64,000 nt of DNA from Roseovarius sp. (GTDB taxonomy: Bacteria; Pseudomonadota; Alphaproteobacteria; Rhodobacterales; Rhodobacteraceae): positions 553,925 to 617,924 of the forward strand of contig PBIL01000005.1 in the NCBI GenBank assembly GCA_002720475.1. The letters are read 5' to 3'. Positions 6,965-15,915 of the stretch are shown in pieces (position 1 is the first letter of the stretch; each line of letters starts with the position of its first letter). The translations under genes and the position numbers were made by a program. The notes below the pieces were generated by a model. It was not told where the DNA came from. It made no database searches and worked only from the letters and a program-made list of their open reading frames with translations.

Positions 6965-9175
6965 ATGGTACGAACCCCGACCAAGACCTGCCCGAATCTC
7001 TCTCGCCTGTTTGCGGAGGCAGAACCCGCGCTCCTGGCCTCGTTTCTTGAGAGCAGGGCCTTCGACAGGCTCAACTGGCTCGCGAAATACAGATTTGGTT
7101 CGGAGGACACGGACGGTCCCTCGACCGCCCGCGAAATGCTGAACAGCGAGAACATGGAGCGGTTACGGCCGCTGGAGGATGAGGCGGCGCGCGTAGTGAT
7201 GATCGCCAGCGACCGGGGAGATTTCGTGCTCGAAGGACTTGCCGAGTCGAAGCTTGAACCGGAACGCGCCAGGAGACTCCTGAACCAGCGGGACGCGCTG
7301 GCGCGAAGTCTCTGGGCCTATACGAATGAACTGGCGCTGTTCGAAGCGGCCGAAAACAGTCTGCATTTGCGGCTCTACCGGCGCTACGACAAGCATTACC
7401 AGACCTTCATGGCCGAGCCTTCGCTCGACGGGGCTCCGGAACCCGATGACGCGCGGCTTCAAGGTCTGCTGGACGAGATCAAGGAAGCCCTCGATCGGGG
7501 CGACGGCTACAATATCGAAAAGTATGAGCTTCCCGAAGAGGGCGACGAGCCCGCGGCCGAGATGTTTCTGCTCTATCATCCCGATCGCCCGGCCAGCGTT
7601 AGGGAAATCGACGAGGAGGGCAACCGTTCGAAGCTCTATTTCCGGCCGCCCGGTGAGGCGATGATCGTCTACACGCCGTCGACTGGGCGCGTCCATGTGC
7701 GCGCGGGAAACAGGAAGCTGCGCCACCTTATTGCCGAACGCTTCATCGAGACGGCGCTGTCCCAGAACTACTCCAACCAGCCCGTCGATTTTCAGGCCTA
7801 CGACATCTCCCGGTTCCGCAACGGCTTCGAACTCGATCTGCCGGAAATGGACGATGCGGTCGTTCTCCGCGCTCGGGTCATTCGCGCCGATATCAGCATC
7901 GGCAATCTCGCAAATCGCTTGTCGCTTTCCACGACGATTGACCAGGACATTTCCGAGATCATCGAAACTCAACCGGGGTTGTCGCGGATATTCGGTCGGG
8001 CGGTGGCGATACGTTTCATCGAGATCGCGGTGCGGTACCGCCGCCCGGGGAGAACAGAGCCTCAGACGCTCGATTTCACGCTCACGGACAGGAACACGAC
8101 CAGTCTGCTCAGCGTCGACGATCCTTTTGAAAGGGTTCTTGGGCACCGTCTGCTACGCCATTGGGGCATCCTGCGCGAAGGTCGCGCGCCGACACCTGCC
8201 GAGACAATGGCCGCAATTCCGGCCTTGCTGGCTCTGTGGGACATGGGCTTCGACAGGGTCAGCGGCGCGTGGCTCCTCGACCGCAATGTCGATGCGACGC
8301 TTCTGACCGAACTCGGCTTTCTCGTTCCGGCTGGATGGGAAGGCGATGATCTGATCGACGACGAGGACGAAGTCGGTCCGGCCACCGCCGAGGTCGTTGC
8401 GACCCCTGGACAGGTGGACCTCAAGGTGAGCGAAGGACAGACAGCTCCGGGCGGCAACCCCGAACGTTACAGAATCTACCGGGTGCGTGACGGTTGGGTC
8501 GCAGAACACCTCCGCGCGCGGCTCGTCGAGGTGCTCGATACCCCGGCCGTCGAGGAACTGTCGCGCCACCTTTGGTATCTCGGAACTTTGGCGAACGAGG
8601 GCGGCGAAGCGCCGGTATATCTCGCGCGCTCCCTGGATCAGGAAAAGGTTCGCACGGCGGTGGATACCGCGCTTCGTAGCCGGAGCCATCTCGGCATCGG
8701 ACTGGTTCTGCAGGCCGGCGACGCGCCCGGCCCGTGCATTGGGGCCAATGTTCTGACACCACTGGCCGAACACATCGATGGCAACGGCACGGAGATCAAT
8801 CTGATCGCCGACAAGCTGCGGGCAGTCTTGCGCCGTGATCGCGTTCTGGCCCAAGGCGGGCAATCCGTTCGGCTGGAAACAACTGGCGAGAACTCGGGAA
8901 CGCTATTTGTTCCTGGCAAGGGTTCGATCGACATCATTGGAAATCATCGACTGCTGGTCATCCAACGTCTTGTTGATGCGCACAACAACGGACCGGCGCC
9001 AATCAAGACTGAAGATCTGGTCAAGGGCATCGAAGGCCAATCCCTCTCGAATATCTTTGGCGCGCCTTTGTGGAAGAAGCTCAAGGCCGGCTTCGTTCGG
9101 AGCGTTGGCAAGGGCAAGTGGGAGATCGCTCTGACGGCCAACTCCGATCCGGCTCCGATTGGGGGCTCTGACTAA
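6965..9175 (+). CDS. Large protein of unknown function (736 aa), possible prophage cargo
   Basis: I do not recognise this soluble, acidic protein. The N-terminal half is rich in charged helices (about residues 1-180). The middle contains mixed strands with RIYRVRDGWVAEHLR near 500. The last 80 residues (about 655-725: HRLLVIQRLVDAHNN, then LVKGIEGQS and APLWKKLK) look like a winged-helix domain. No transmembrane segment or nuclease motif is obvious. GGAG precedes the ATG. It stands alone between the leftward integrase operon and the rightward early phage genes, a position typical of phage cargo such as defence genes. That role is only inference. Confidence 0.8.
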   Translation: MVRTPTKTCPNLSRLFAEAEPALLASFLESRAFDRLNWLAKYRFGSEDTDGPSTAREMLNSENMERLRPLEDEAARVVMIASDRGDFVLEGLAESKLEPERARRLLNQRDALARSLWAYTNELALFEAAENSLHLRLYRRYDKHYQTFMAEPSLDGAPEPDDARLQGLLDEIKEALDRGDGYNIEKYELPEEGDEPAAEMFLLYHPDRPASVREIDEEGNRSKLYFRPPGEAMIVYTPSTGRVHVRAGNRKLRHLIAERFIETALSQNYSNQPVDFQAYDISRFRNGFELDLPEMDDAVVLRARVIRADISIGNLANRLSLSTTIDQDISEIIETQPGLSRIFGRAVAIRFIEIAVRYRRPGRTEPQTLDFTLTDRNTTSLLSVDDPFERVLGHRLLRHWGILREGRAPTPAETMAAIPALLALWDMGFDRVSGAWLLDRNVDATLLTELGFLVPAGWEGDDLIDDEDEVGPATAEVVATPGQVDLKVSEGQTAPGGNPERYRIYRVRDGWVAEHLRARLVEVLDTPAVEELSRHLWYLGTLANEGGEAPVYLARSLDQEKVRTAVDTALRSRSHLGIGLVLQAGDAPGPCIGANVLTPLAEHIDGNGTEINLIADKLRAVLRRDRVLAQGGQSVRLETTGENSGTLFVPGKGSIDIIGNHRLLVIQRLVDAHNNGPAPIKTEDLVKGIEGQSLSNIFGAPLWKKLKAGFVRSVGKGKWEIALTANSDPAPIGGSD

Positions 9176-9197
9176 CTCCGATTCTGACGTTCATGAG

Positions 9198-9225
9198 GAG
9201 TGCTCACTCAGCAAGAGGAGCATTC
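9198..9225 (+). promoter_or_regulatory. Possible leader hairpin over the com-like ribosome-binding site
   Basis: GAGTGCTC (9198-9205) can pair with GAGCATTC (9218-9225), with one G-T pair. The ribosome-binding site AAGAGGAG (9213-9220) lies partly in the loop and partly in the stem, just before the ATG at 9228. It could limit translation. Confidence 0.3.
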
Positions 9226-9227
9226 CC

Positions 9228-9476
9228 ATGCAGACTCCCGACTTCCAGCGCGGATACGCGCACCCGACCGGCCAGGCGCGCCGCGCGGCCGGCAATCCCG
9301 ATCACTCCCACACTGAATGGCGCTGCACGCGCTGCGACAAGCTGCTCGGCATCCGCCGGGGCGGCCAGCTGCACCTGCGCTTTGCCCGGGGCCACGAATA
9401 TTTCGTGAGCCTGCCCGCCGTCGCCACCTGCCGTGGCTGTGGCACGCTGAACAAGGCCCCGTCGCCCGCGCTCTGA
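9228..9476 (+). CDS. Com-like zinc-finger protein
   Basis: This 82-aa protein carries a WRCTRCDKLLGI motif and a later CRGCGTLN motif, the paired CxxC arrangement of the Mu Com family. Mu Com is a small zinc protein that activates translation of the mom modification gene. Here no Mom homologue is seen, so the target is unknown. The start at 9228 is chosen over an upstream in-frame ATG because of the strong AAGAGGAG ribosome-binding site. Confidence 0.75.
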   Translation: MQTPDFQRGYAHPTGQARRAAGNPDHSHTEWRCTRCDKLLGIRRGGQLHLRFARGHEYFVSLPAVATCRGCGTLNKAPSPAL

Positions 9477-9572
9477 CGCGGGCGCCCCCTCATCCTGCAA
9501 CCGAAGAGACGCGCGACGTCCTGACCTGGCCACGAAAAGGCGCCCGACGCCTGGCCGAAAGGCAGACGTCCG

Positions 9573-10283
9573 ATGTCCTTCGAATGGCACGAGATCCACG
9601 AAAGCCTCGTGATGACGACCAACACCCTGGGTTTCCAGAAATCTTTCGAGACCCTGCGGCACCGCGATCCCGCGCTCGGGCGCTTTACCGACCCGGCGGC
9701 GCTTCTCGACATGCTGCACGCGCGCGCGGGCTGCGCCGAGCGGAAAAACCGCATCCTCTGGGCCCTGGTGGCCGCGGCGCAAGGCGATGACCTCACTTCC
9801 GACGGCGCGGTGACGCTCGCGCTGCTTGCGCTCTGGCCGGGGCTCGACGCGGTGCGTCGGCGGCTCTCGTGGCGCAAGTCCGGTCGCCCCGACGAGGTAT
9901 CCTCCGAAGTCCTCGCGCGCGCCACCGAGACCCTGCGTGGACTCGATCTCGATCGGGTCAGCCGGATCGCGGCGACGGTCTTGCGCAATGTCGAGCGCGA
10001 CGCCCTGCGCGCGCATTGCCGCGAGGCCGCCCGGGCGCTGGTCGCCGCCAACGTCGAGGCGGAGGAATTGGCCGCGTCGACTCCAGGTGCCGCAGCCATC
10101 TTCCTGCGCCGAGATCTCGGACGGCTCGTCGGTCGCGACGCCGATCTCGTCCTGCGGGTAGCGGTCGAGGGTTTCACCCAGCGCGAGGTGGCCGGAACGC
10201 TTGGTCTGTCCGAGGCCGCCGCGCGCAAGCGCTATCAGCGGGCCACGCGGCGGCTGCGGGAGGCATTCGATGAATTTGTCTGA
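9573..10283 (+). CDS. Phage-type sigma-region-4-like DNA-binding protein
   Basis: This 236-aa protein ends in a helix-turn-helix of the sigma-factor region 4 type (about residues 188-232: LRVAVEGFTQREVAGTLGLS followed by EAAARKRYQRATRRLREAF). The N-terminal part is helical with no clear sigma region 2. It probably regulates early or late prophage transcription; this is inferred from the domain and the position at the head of the early genes. The next gene starts within or shortly after its end. Confidence 0.7.
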   Translation: MSFEWHEIHESLVMTTNTLGFQKSFETLRHRDPALGRFTDPAALLDMLHARAGCAERKNRILWALVAAAQGDDLTSDGAVTLALLALWPGLDAVRRRLSWRKSGRPDEVSSEVLARATETLRGLDLDRVSRIAATVLRNVERDALRAHCREAARALVAANVEAEELAASTPGAAAIFLRRDLGRLVGRDADLVLRVAVEGFTQREVAGTLGLSEAAARKRYQRATRRLREAFDEFV

Positions 10284-10368
10284 GCGCATGTCCCGTTTGG
10301 CGGGTCCGGATGGCTTTTCCCTCTCGAACGGTCCGCGACGGTCGCGGGCCCAATCGAGGAACGACCCG

Positions 10369-10572
10369 ATGAAGGATCGCCATCGCCCACCTGCCGGAGA
10401 ACTCATCCGCATCCCGGGGCTCTACCGCCGCTGGGAACTGCCCGAGGTGCTCCGCGGGCACCGCACCTATCGCATCGAGAAGGCAGGCGCACACGAGGAC
10501 GGAACGCCGCTTGTCGCGCTCTACACCGATGCCCCGGGCCCCGCCGGGACGTCTGCCGGAAGCGATGCGTAG
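10369..10572 (+). CDS. Small phage protein of unknown function
   Basis: This 67-aa protein starts MKDRHRPPAGELIRIPGLYR. The start at 10369 is preferred because GAGGA lies about 9 bases upstream. An in-frame ATG at 10270 that overlaps the sigma-like gene is also possible. No domain is recognised. Confidence 0.55.
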   Translation: MKDRHRPPAGELIRIPGLYRRWELPEVLRGHRTYRIEKAGAHEDGTPLVALYTDAPGPAGTSAGSDA

Positions 10573-10581
10573 AGGCAGGAC

Positions 10582-10941
10582 ATGGGAGTGACCGTCATGC
10601 CCCACACCGCCTTCATCACTGTTCGCGCCGCGCGCCCGCTCACGGATATCGAGTTCTGCGCCTGGGTGGGCCAGGCCGCACCCGGCGACCGGCTGGAATA
10701 CCACCAGGGTTTTCTCGGGATCGACACGATGGCGGGCATGTCGACCCTGCCCGACAGGGATCGCCAGCGCCTCGCGGCGCTCGCCTCGGCCGCCTTCCGC
10801 GCCTGCGAGGCGGGGCTCGTGCATCTCGTGCAGGAGCGCCTCGGCCCCGACCGCTTCGCCTATCTCGCCATCGCCCGGCCGAAGCCGCGCGCAACGTCCG
10901 TGCCGCTCGAGCGCCTGCTCGCCGAGCCGGAGGCCGCCTGA
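10582..10941 (+). CDS. Conserved phage hypothetical protein
   Basis: This protein of up to 119 aa has mixed alpha-beta composition and features such as LTDIEFCAWVGQAAPGDRLE and DTMAGMSTLPDRDRQRLAAL. It has no recognised domain. A second ATG at 10597 (MPHTAF) is also a reasonable start. Its stop touches the start of the next gene, indicating the same early operon. Confidence 0.6.
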   Translation: MGVTVMPHTAFITVRAARPLTDIEFCAWVGQAAPGDRLEYHQGFLGIDTMAGMSTLPDRDRQRLAALASAAFRACEAGLVHLVQERLGPDRFAYLAIARPKPRATSVPLERLLAEPEAA

Positions 10942-11474
10942 TGCACGACTTTCTCGATCACTTCGCCAATCATGGAGACCCGTTCATGCCTTTCCCTGAC
11001 AATGCGCCCAAGCCCGACGATCTGCCCGGGCTCGACCCCAACGAGATCGCTCAGATGCCCGTCGATCTTCTCGCCATCCTGCAGCACGAGGTGGACGAGC
11101 GCCTGAAGCAGTCAAAGGCCGCCAAGGCCCGTCTCGATGGGGCGCTGACCATCCGCTACGCCACCCGCGCCGAGGAAGCCCGCCGCACGGCCGGCAAGGA
11201 CACCGGCACCGTCAGGCTGGACGACGGCGACTTCACCGTGGTCGCCGACCTGCCCAAGCGCGTCGTTTGGGACCAGGAACAGCTCGCCGCCATGGTCGCG
11301 CGCATCCGCGCCGCGGGCGATGATCCCGAGCAATATGTCGACGTCACCTACAAGGTGCCCGAGCGCAAATACGCCGCCTGGCCCGAGGCGATCCGCAAGG
11401 GCTTCGAACCCGCGCGCACGGTGCGGCCGGGCACGCTGAAAGTCGCGATCCTGCCGTGGGAGGACGCGCAATGA
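10941..11474 (+). CDS. Phage early hypothetical protein
   Basis: This 177-aa protein has an acidic N-terminus rich in Pro and Asp, then a helical segment (VDERLKQSKAAKARLDGAL), and ends GTLKVAILPWEDAQ. I recognise no domain. It overlaps both flanking genes by about 1-4 bases and precedes the recombination ATPase, so a role in phage DNA metabolism is possible but not shown. Confidence 0.65.
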   Translation: MHDFLDHFANHGDPFMPFPDNAPKPDDLPGLDPNEIAQMPVDLLAILQHEVDERLKQSKAAKARLDGALTIRYATRAEEARRTAGKDTGTVRLDDGDFTVVADLPKRVVWDQEQLAAMVARIRAAGDDPEQYVDVTYKVPERKYAAWPEAIRKGFEPARTVRPGTLKVAILPWEDAQ

Positions 11475-12250
11475 CCGCGATCGCCCCGATTTCCCCCGAG
11501 GCGCAGGATCTTCCCAGCCTGATCGACCGCGCCGCCGGCACGCTGGCGGGGGCAAAGACCGCGGCCGAGGTGCTCGAGGCACGCGACATGGCCGGTCTGG
11601 CCTATGACGTGGCAAAACGCGCCGCCCGGTTGCATCGGGCCAAGAACGCTCATGACGATCTCGTCGCGGCCGCCCATCGCGCGCAGGCCCATGCGCTCGA
11701 GATCGAGGCCCGCGCCAAGCGCCGGCTCGCCGATGAATACGATGCCGCGCAGGCGCGGGGAGAGGTGTTCGGCGCCCATGATGGCGCGCGCAAACGCGTC
11801 GAAGGCGGCAACGCGATTGCAAGCACCGCCGATCTCGGCCTGCGCCGCGACCAGATCCACGAGGCCCGCCAGATCCGCGATGCCGAGGCTGCGGAGCCGG
11901 GCATCGTCCAGCGCGTGCTGAACGAGCGCCTCGAACGCGGAGAGGAACCGACCCGCGCCGCTCTGCGCAAGATGGTGCTTGACGCGGCCAGGCGGGGGAT
12001 GCGCCCGCAGCGCCCCGCCGGCCGCCGCAATCCCCTCCATGTCCCGCCGACGCCCGAGCGCGCCGCCTGGCAGCGTGTGACCGGCACGTTTCGGGCCTTC
12101 GCGGAATGGGCTTCGGACGAAAACCTCGCACTCGCCCGGCAAGGCATGCGCGAGGCGCGGAACGACCCGTTCCACCATCTCGACGCCCGGGCCATCGCCC
12201 GCGGCGCCGAAGTCTTCACGAACATCAAGGAGTGGCTCGATGCTGAATAG
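11471..12250 (+). CDS. Phage early helical protein of unknown function
   Basis: This 259-aa, mostly helical, Ala/Arg-rich protein has a central coiled-coil-like stretch (EIEARAKRRLADEYDAAQARG, residues about 75-95) and a LRRDQIHEARQIRDAE segment. The start at 11471 is chosen because it overlaps the preceding stop as ATGA. Function is unknown. The C-terminus overlaps the next ATG by 11 bases. Confidence 0.65.
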   Translation: MTAIAPISPEAQDLPSLIDRAAGTLAGAKTAAEVLEARDMAGLAYDVAKRAARLHRAKNAHDDLVAAAHRAQAHALEIEARAKRRLADEYDAAQARGEVFGAHDGARKRVEGGNAIASTADLGLRRDQIHEARQIRDAEAAEPGIVQRVLNERLERGEEPTRAALRKMVLDAARRGMRPQRPAGRRNPLHVPPTPERAAWQRVTGTFRAFAEWASDENLALARQGMREARNDPFHHLDARAIARGAEVFTNIKEWLDAE

Positions 12251-12722
12251 CCAATCCGCGGCCTTTGCCGCATCCGTCTGGGAGTTTGCCGCCCGCGTGG
12301 GCAACAACGCACCCAAAATCGCCGACGAGATCATGGAGGCGGCCTTTCCGTTGACCTGTTCGCAGGCGCGCGAGGAAGGCGCGTTGCGCATGCTGCGCAC
12401 CGGGATCGTCTCGGAGGTCAAGCGCATCCTGCGCAATCGGGACGACGGGTCGGGTCAGGCAGATTTCTCGGAGATCTGCGCGGCCTTCGCGCCGCTCGTG
12501 AAGGACCTGCGCTCGAAATCCTATTTCGTCGAGAGCGCCGAGGAATATGTCGCGATCCCCGATCTGATCGCCGATCCCGCGCTGCTCGACGACGCACGGC
12601 GCTTCATGCGGCGCAAGGGGATCGAATGCCTGGCGGAAGCGGATCGGCTGGATGCGCTCTACGCCGCCGTGACCAGCGGTGATCCCGCGGCGCCCCGCAA
12701 ACCGCAGGGGGTGCCGGCATGA
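12240..12722 (+). CDS. Phage early hypothetical protein
   Basis: This 160-aa protein is acidic and helical and has no recognised domain. It overlaps the upstream gene by 11 bases and the downstream ATPase by 4 bases, so it is translated as part of the same operon. A role alongside the ATPase is guessed only from position. Confidence 0.6.
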   Translation: MLNSQSAAFAASVWEFAARVGNNAPKIADEIMEAAFPLTCSQAREEGALRMLRTGIVSEVKRILRNRDDGSGQADFSEICAAFAPLVKDLRSKSYFVESAEEYVAIPDLIADPALLDDARRFMRRKGIECLAEADRLDALYAAVTSGDPAAPRKPQGVPA

Positions 12723-13597
12723 CCCTCCCCATCATCACCGCCGATGAGCGGCTGGCGGAGATGCGCGGCGTCAAGGCCGCGATTTTCGGAGCCAGCGGCG
12801 CGGGCAAGACCACGCTGTTGCGCACGCTCAAGGCAAGCACGACGCTGTTCTTCGATCTCGAGGCGGGCGATCTCGCCGTCGAGGGGCTGGCCATCGACAC
12901 GATCCGCCCACGCACCTGGACCGAGTGCCGGGATTTCGCGGTGTTCATCGGCGGGGCCAACCCGGCGCTCAGGGACGACCAGTCCTATAGCCGGGCGCAC
13001 TATGACGCGGTCTGCGTGAAGTTCGGCGATCCGGCCGCGCTCGACAGGTACGACACGATCTTCGTCGACTCGATCACCGTCGCCGGTCGGCTCTGCTTCC
13101 AGTGGTGCAAGGGCCAGCCGGAGGCACATTCGGACAAGACCGGCAAGCCCGACGTGCGCGGCGCCTACGGGCTGCACGGGCGCGAGATGATCGGCTGGCT
13201 CACGCATCTCCAACATACCCGGGCGAAGAACGTGATCTTCGTCGGCATCCTCGACGAGAAGCTCGACGACTTCAATCGCAAGGTCTTCGTGCCGCAGATC
13301 GAGGGCTCCAAGACCGGGCTGGAACTGCCGGGCATCGTCGACGAGGTGCTGACGCTGACTTCGTTGCCCGACCAACAGGGCGAGCCGCGGCGGGTCTTCG
13401 TCTGCCAGACCCAGAACCCCTGGGGTTATCCGGCCAAGGACCGCTCCGGTCGGCTGGAGATGCTCGAGCCCCCCGATCTCGGCCGCCTGATCGACAAGAT
13501 CCACCAGCCGCTGCCGCTCGATGCGCGCCCGCTGGTGATCGACCCGCCCGCGATCCCGGCGCCCGCCGCCACCCCCAAAACCGATCCCTCCAACTGA
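12719..13597 (+). CDS. Phage AAA/RecA-like ATPase (Sak4-type recombinase candidate)
   Basis: This 292-aa P-loop ATPase has Walker A GASGAGKT (24-31) and Walker B YDTIFVDS (111-118). The length and arrangement fit the small RecA-like ATPases (Sak4-like) that phages use for single-strand annealing and recombination. It is followed at once by a protein resembling the usual DNA-binding partner, and by helicase, nuclease and primase genes. The ATPase fold is clear and the recombinase role is inference. Confidence 0.8.
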   Translation: MTLPIITADERLAEMRGVKAAIFGASGAGKTTLLRTLKASTTLFFDLEAGDLAVEGLAIDTIRPRTWTECRDFAVFIGGANPALRDDQSYSRAHYDAVCVKFGDPAALDRYDTIFVDSITVAGRLCFQWCKGQPEAHSDKTGKPDVRGAYGLHGREMIGWLTHLQHTRAKNVIFVGILDEKLDDFNRKVFVPQIEGSKTGLELPGIVDEVLTLTSLPDQQGEPRRVFVCQTQNPWGYPAKDRSGRLEMLEPPDLGRLIDKIHQPLPLDARPLVIDPPAIPAPAATPKTDPSN

Positions 13598-13610
13598 AAG
13601 GACCAATGCC

Positions 13611-14225
13611 ATGTCTGGCCTCTGGAACGATTTCAATGACGCGCAATCCAACGCCAACCTCATCCCCAAGGGCACCCTCGCCAAGGTGCGGCTCACCATC
13701 CGCCCCGGCGGCTTCGACGAACCCGCGCAGGGCTGGACCGGGGGTTATGCCACCCGCGGCTCCACCGGCGCGGTGTATTTGAACGGCGAGTTCACCGTGA
13801 CCGAGGGGCAATACGCCCGGCGCAAGATCTTCACCCTGATCGGGCTCTACAGCCCCAAGGGGCCGGACTGGGCCAACATGGGCCGTAGCCTGATCCGGGG
13901 CATGCTGAACTCGGCGCGGGGGATTTCCGACAAGGACCAGTCGCCCCAGGCGCAGGCGGCGCGGCGGATCGGCGGCTTTGCCGATCTCGACGGGCTCGAG
14001 TTCGTGGCCCGGATCGATGTCGGCACCGATGCCATGGGCGAGGAGAAGAACGAGATCCGATCGGCCGTGACCCCGGACCATCGCGACTATGCCCGCATCA
14101 TGGGGACGCCGGCTGCGCCAATGCCACCTACGGCCCCGGCGGCCCCGGCCAGCGCCACGCAGACTGCCGCCGCCCAGACCTCCACCGCGCCGTCCATGCC
14201 GGGCCGCCCGTCCTGGGCCGAGTGA
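13611..14225 (+). CDS. Phage DNA-metabolism protein, partner of the ATPase
   Basis: This 204-aa protein has an N-terminal beta-rich domain (LIPKGTLAKVRLTIRPGGF, then EGQYARRKIFTLIGLYS) and a low-complexity Ala/Pro/Thr tail from about residue 165. Proteins of this shape follow Sak4-type ATPases in phages and may bind single-stranded DNA. That function is inferred from context and from the acidic, flexible tail, not from a recognised motif. Confidence 0.65.
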   Translation: MSGLWNDFNDAQSNANLIPKGTLAKVRLTIRPGGFDEPAQGWTGGYATRGSTGAVYLNGEFTVTEGQYARRKIFTLIGLYSPKGPDWANMGRSLIRGMLNSARGISDKDQSPQAQAARRIGGFADLDGLEFVARIDVGTDAMGEEKNEIRSAVTPDHRDYARIMGTPAAPMPPTAPAAPASATQTAAAQTSTAPSMPGRPSWAE

Positions 14226-14235
14226 GGGTACACCC

Positions 14236-15915
14236 ATGCGCCTTCGTCCCCGCCAGAAACTCTTCGTGGAGCGCAGCCTCGCTGCGCTCTCGACCCACGG
14301 CAACACGCTCGGCATCGCACCGACCGGATCGGGCAAGACCATCATGTTGTCCGCCGTCGCGGGCATGATGGTCGGCGACGGCGCCAAGGCCTGCGTTCTG
14401 GCCCATCGCGACGAGTTGACGGCCCAGAACCGGGAGAAGTTCGGTCGGGTCAATCCCGATATCTCCACCTCGGTGGTCGATGCCGCGACGAAGGACTGGG
14501 CCGGCCAGGTCACCTTCGCCATGGCGCCGACGCTCACGCGTGCCGCCAACCTCAAGTCCATGCCGCAGCTCGACCTGCTGGTGATCGACGAGGCGCATCA
14601 TGCCATTGCCGACAGCTATCGCCGCATCGTCGACCGGGTACGGGTCGCCAACCCCGAGGCCCGCGTCTTCGGCGTCACGGCGACGCCCAACCGGGGCGAC
14701 CGCAAGGGGCTGCGCCAGGTCTTCGACAACGTGGCCGACCAGGTCAGACTGGGAGAGTTGATCGCCTCGGGCCACCTCGTGCCGCCGCGCACCTTCGTGA
14801 TCGACGTGGGCGTGCGCGAGCAACTGCAGAAGGTGCGCAAGACCGCCCTCGACTTCGACATGACCGAGGTCGCCGGCATCATGGACCGCGCGCCGGTCAC
14901 CGATGAGGTGATCCGCCACTGGCGCGAGAAGGCCGCCTGGCGGCCGACCATCGTCTTCTGCTCGACCGTCGCGCACGCCGCCCATGTCGCCGAGGCCTTC
15001 AACGCGGCCGGCATCCCGGCGGGGCTGATCCACGGCGATCTCGCGGCCGACGAGCGCCGCAACATCCTCGCGGCCTTCGCCTCGGGCGAGATCGCCGTGC
15101 TGGTCAACGTCGCGGTGCTCACCGAGGGCTTCGACCACCCGCCCACGTCCTGCGTGATCCTGCTGCGGCCCTCATCCTGCAAGTCCACCATGATCCAGAT
15201 GGTGGGGCGCGGCTTGCGGACCGTCGACCCCGAGGAACACCCGGGTGTCGTCAAGACCGATTGCGTGGTTCTGGATTTCGGGACGTCGAGTCTGATGCAC
15301 GGCACGCTCGAGCAGGACGTGGACCTCGACGGCCGCGAGGCCAGCGGCAGCGCGCCCACGAAGACCTGCCCGGACTGCGAGGCCGAGATCCCGCTGGCCG
15401 CGCGCGAATGCCCGCTCTGCGGCGCGCTGCTGGTCGAGACCAAGGACGAGGTCGGCGCCGAGGCGCTCGAGGGTTTCGTGATGACCGAGATCGACCTCCT
15501 GAAACGGTCGAGTTTCCAGTGGGTCGACCTCTTCGGCGACGAGGCGGCGCTGATGGCCACGGGGCTTTCCGCCTGGGGCGGCATCTTCTGGCTGGGTGGG
15601 CTCTGGTATGCGGTCGGTGGGCGGCGCGGCGCCCAGCCCCGGCTCCTCGGCGTCGGTGAACGTGCCGTCTGCCTTGCGCAGGCTGACGACTGGCTGAATA
15701 CCCATGAGAGCGACGAGAGCGCCTTCAAAACCCGCGGTTGGCTGAGCCAGGCCCCGACCGAGAAGCAGCTGCAATACCTGCCCCCGAGCGCGCGTCAGGA
15801 TTACGGGCTCACCCGCTATCACGCCTCGGCGCTGATCTCCTTCCGGTTCAACAAGCGCGTCATCCAACAGCTTGTCCGGTCGGCCGCCGCCACGCCGGAA
15901 CGGAGGGCCGCGTGA
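14236..15915 (+). CDS. Superfamily 2 DEAD/DEAH-type helicase with zinc ribbon
   Basis: This 559-aa helicase has motif I APTGSGKT (28-35), motif II DEAHH (118-122), motif III VTATP, and motif VI QMVGRGLR in the second RecA-like domain. A zinc ribbon follows (CPDC and CPLC, near 375-395), then a C-terminal extension of unknown fold. It probably unwinds DNA during phage replication or recombination. The start at 14236 follows GAGGGT; an upstream open frame is a shadow of the previous gene. Confidence 0.92.
   Translation: MRLRPRQKLFVERSLAALSTHGNTLGIAPTGSGKTIMLSAVAGMMVGDGAKACVLAHRDELTAQNREKFGRVNPDISTSVVDAATKDWAGQVTFAMAPTLTRAANLKSMPQLDLLVIDEAHHAIADSYRRIVDRVRVANPEARVFGVTATPNRGDRKGLRQVFDNVADQVRLGELIASGHLVPPRTFVIDVGVREQLQKVRKTALDFDMTEVAGIMDRAPVTDEVIRHWREKAAWRPTIVFCSTVAHAAHVAEAFNAAGIPAGLIHGDLAADERRNILAAFASGEIAVLVNVAVLTEGFDHPPTSCVILLRPSSCKSTMIQMVGRGLRTVDPEEHPGVVKTDCVVLDFGTSSLMHGTLEQDVDLDGREASGSAPTKTCPDCEAEIPLAARECPLCGALLVETKDEVGAEALEGFVMTEIDLLKRSSFQWVDLFGDEAALMATGLSAWGGIFWLGGLWYAVGGRRGAQPRLLGVGERAVCLAQADDWLNTHESDESAFKTRGWLSQAPTEKQLQYLPPSARQDYGLTRYHASALISFRFNKRVIQQLVRSAAATPERRAA

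Noticed and set aside
7163-8146. Minus-strand open frame opposite the 736-aa gene
   Set aside because: The plus-strand frame is longer, has a ribosome-binding site and a protein-like composition; the opposite frame has neither.
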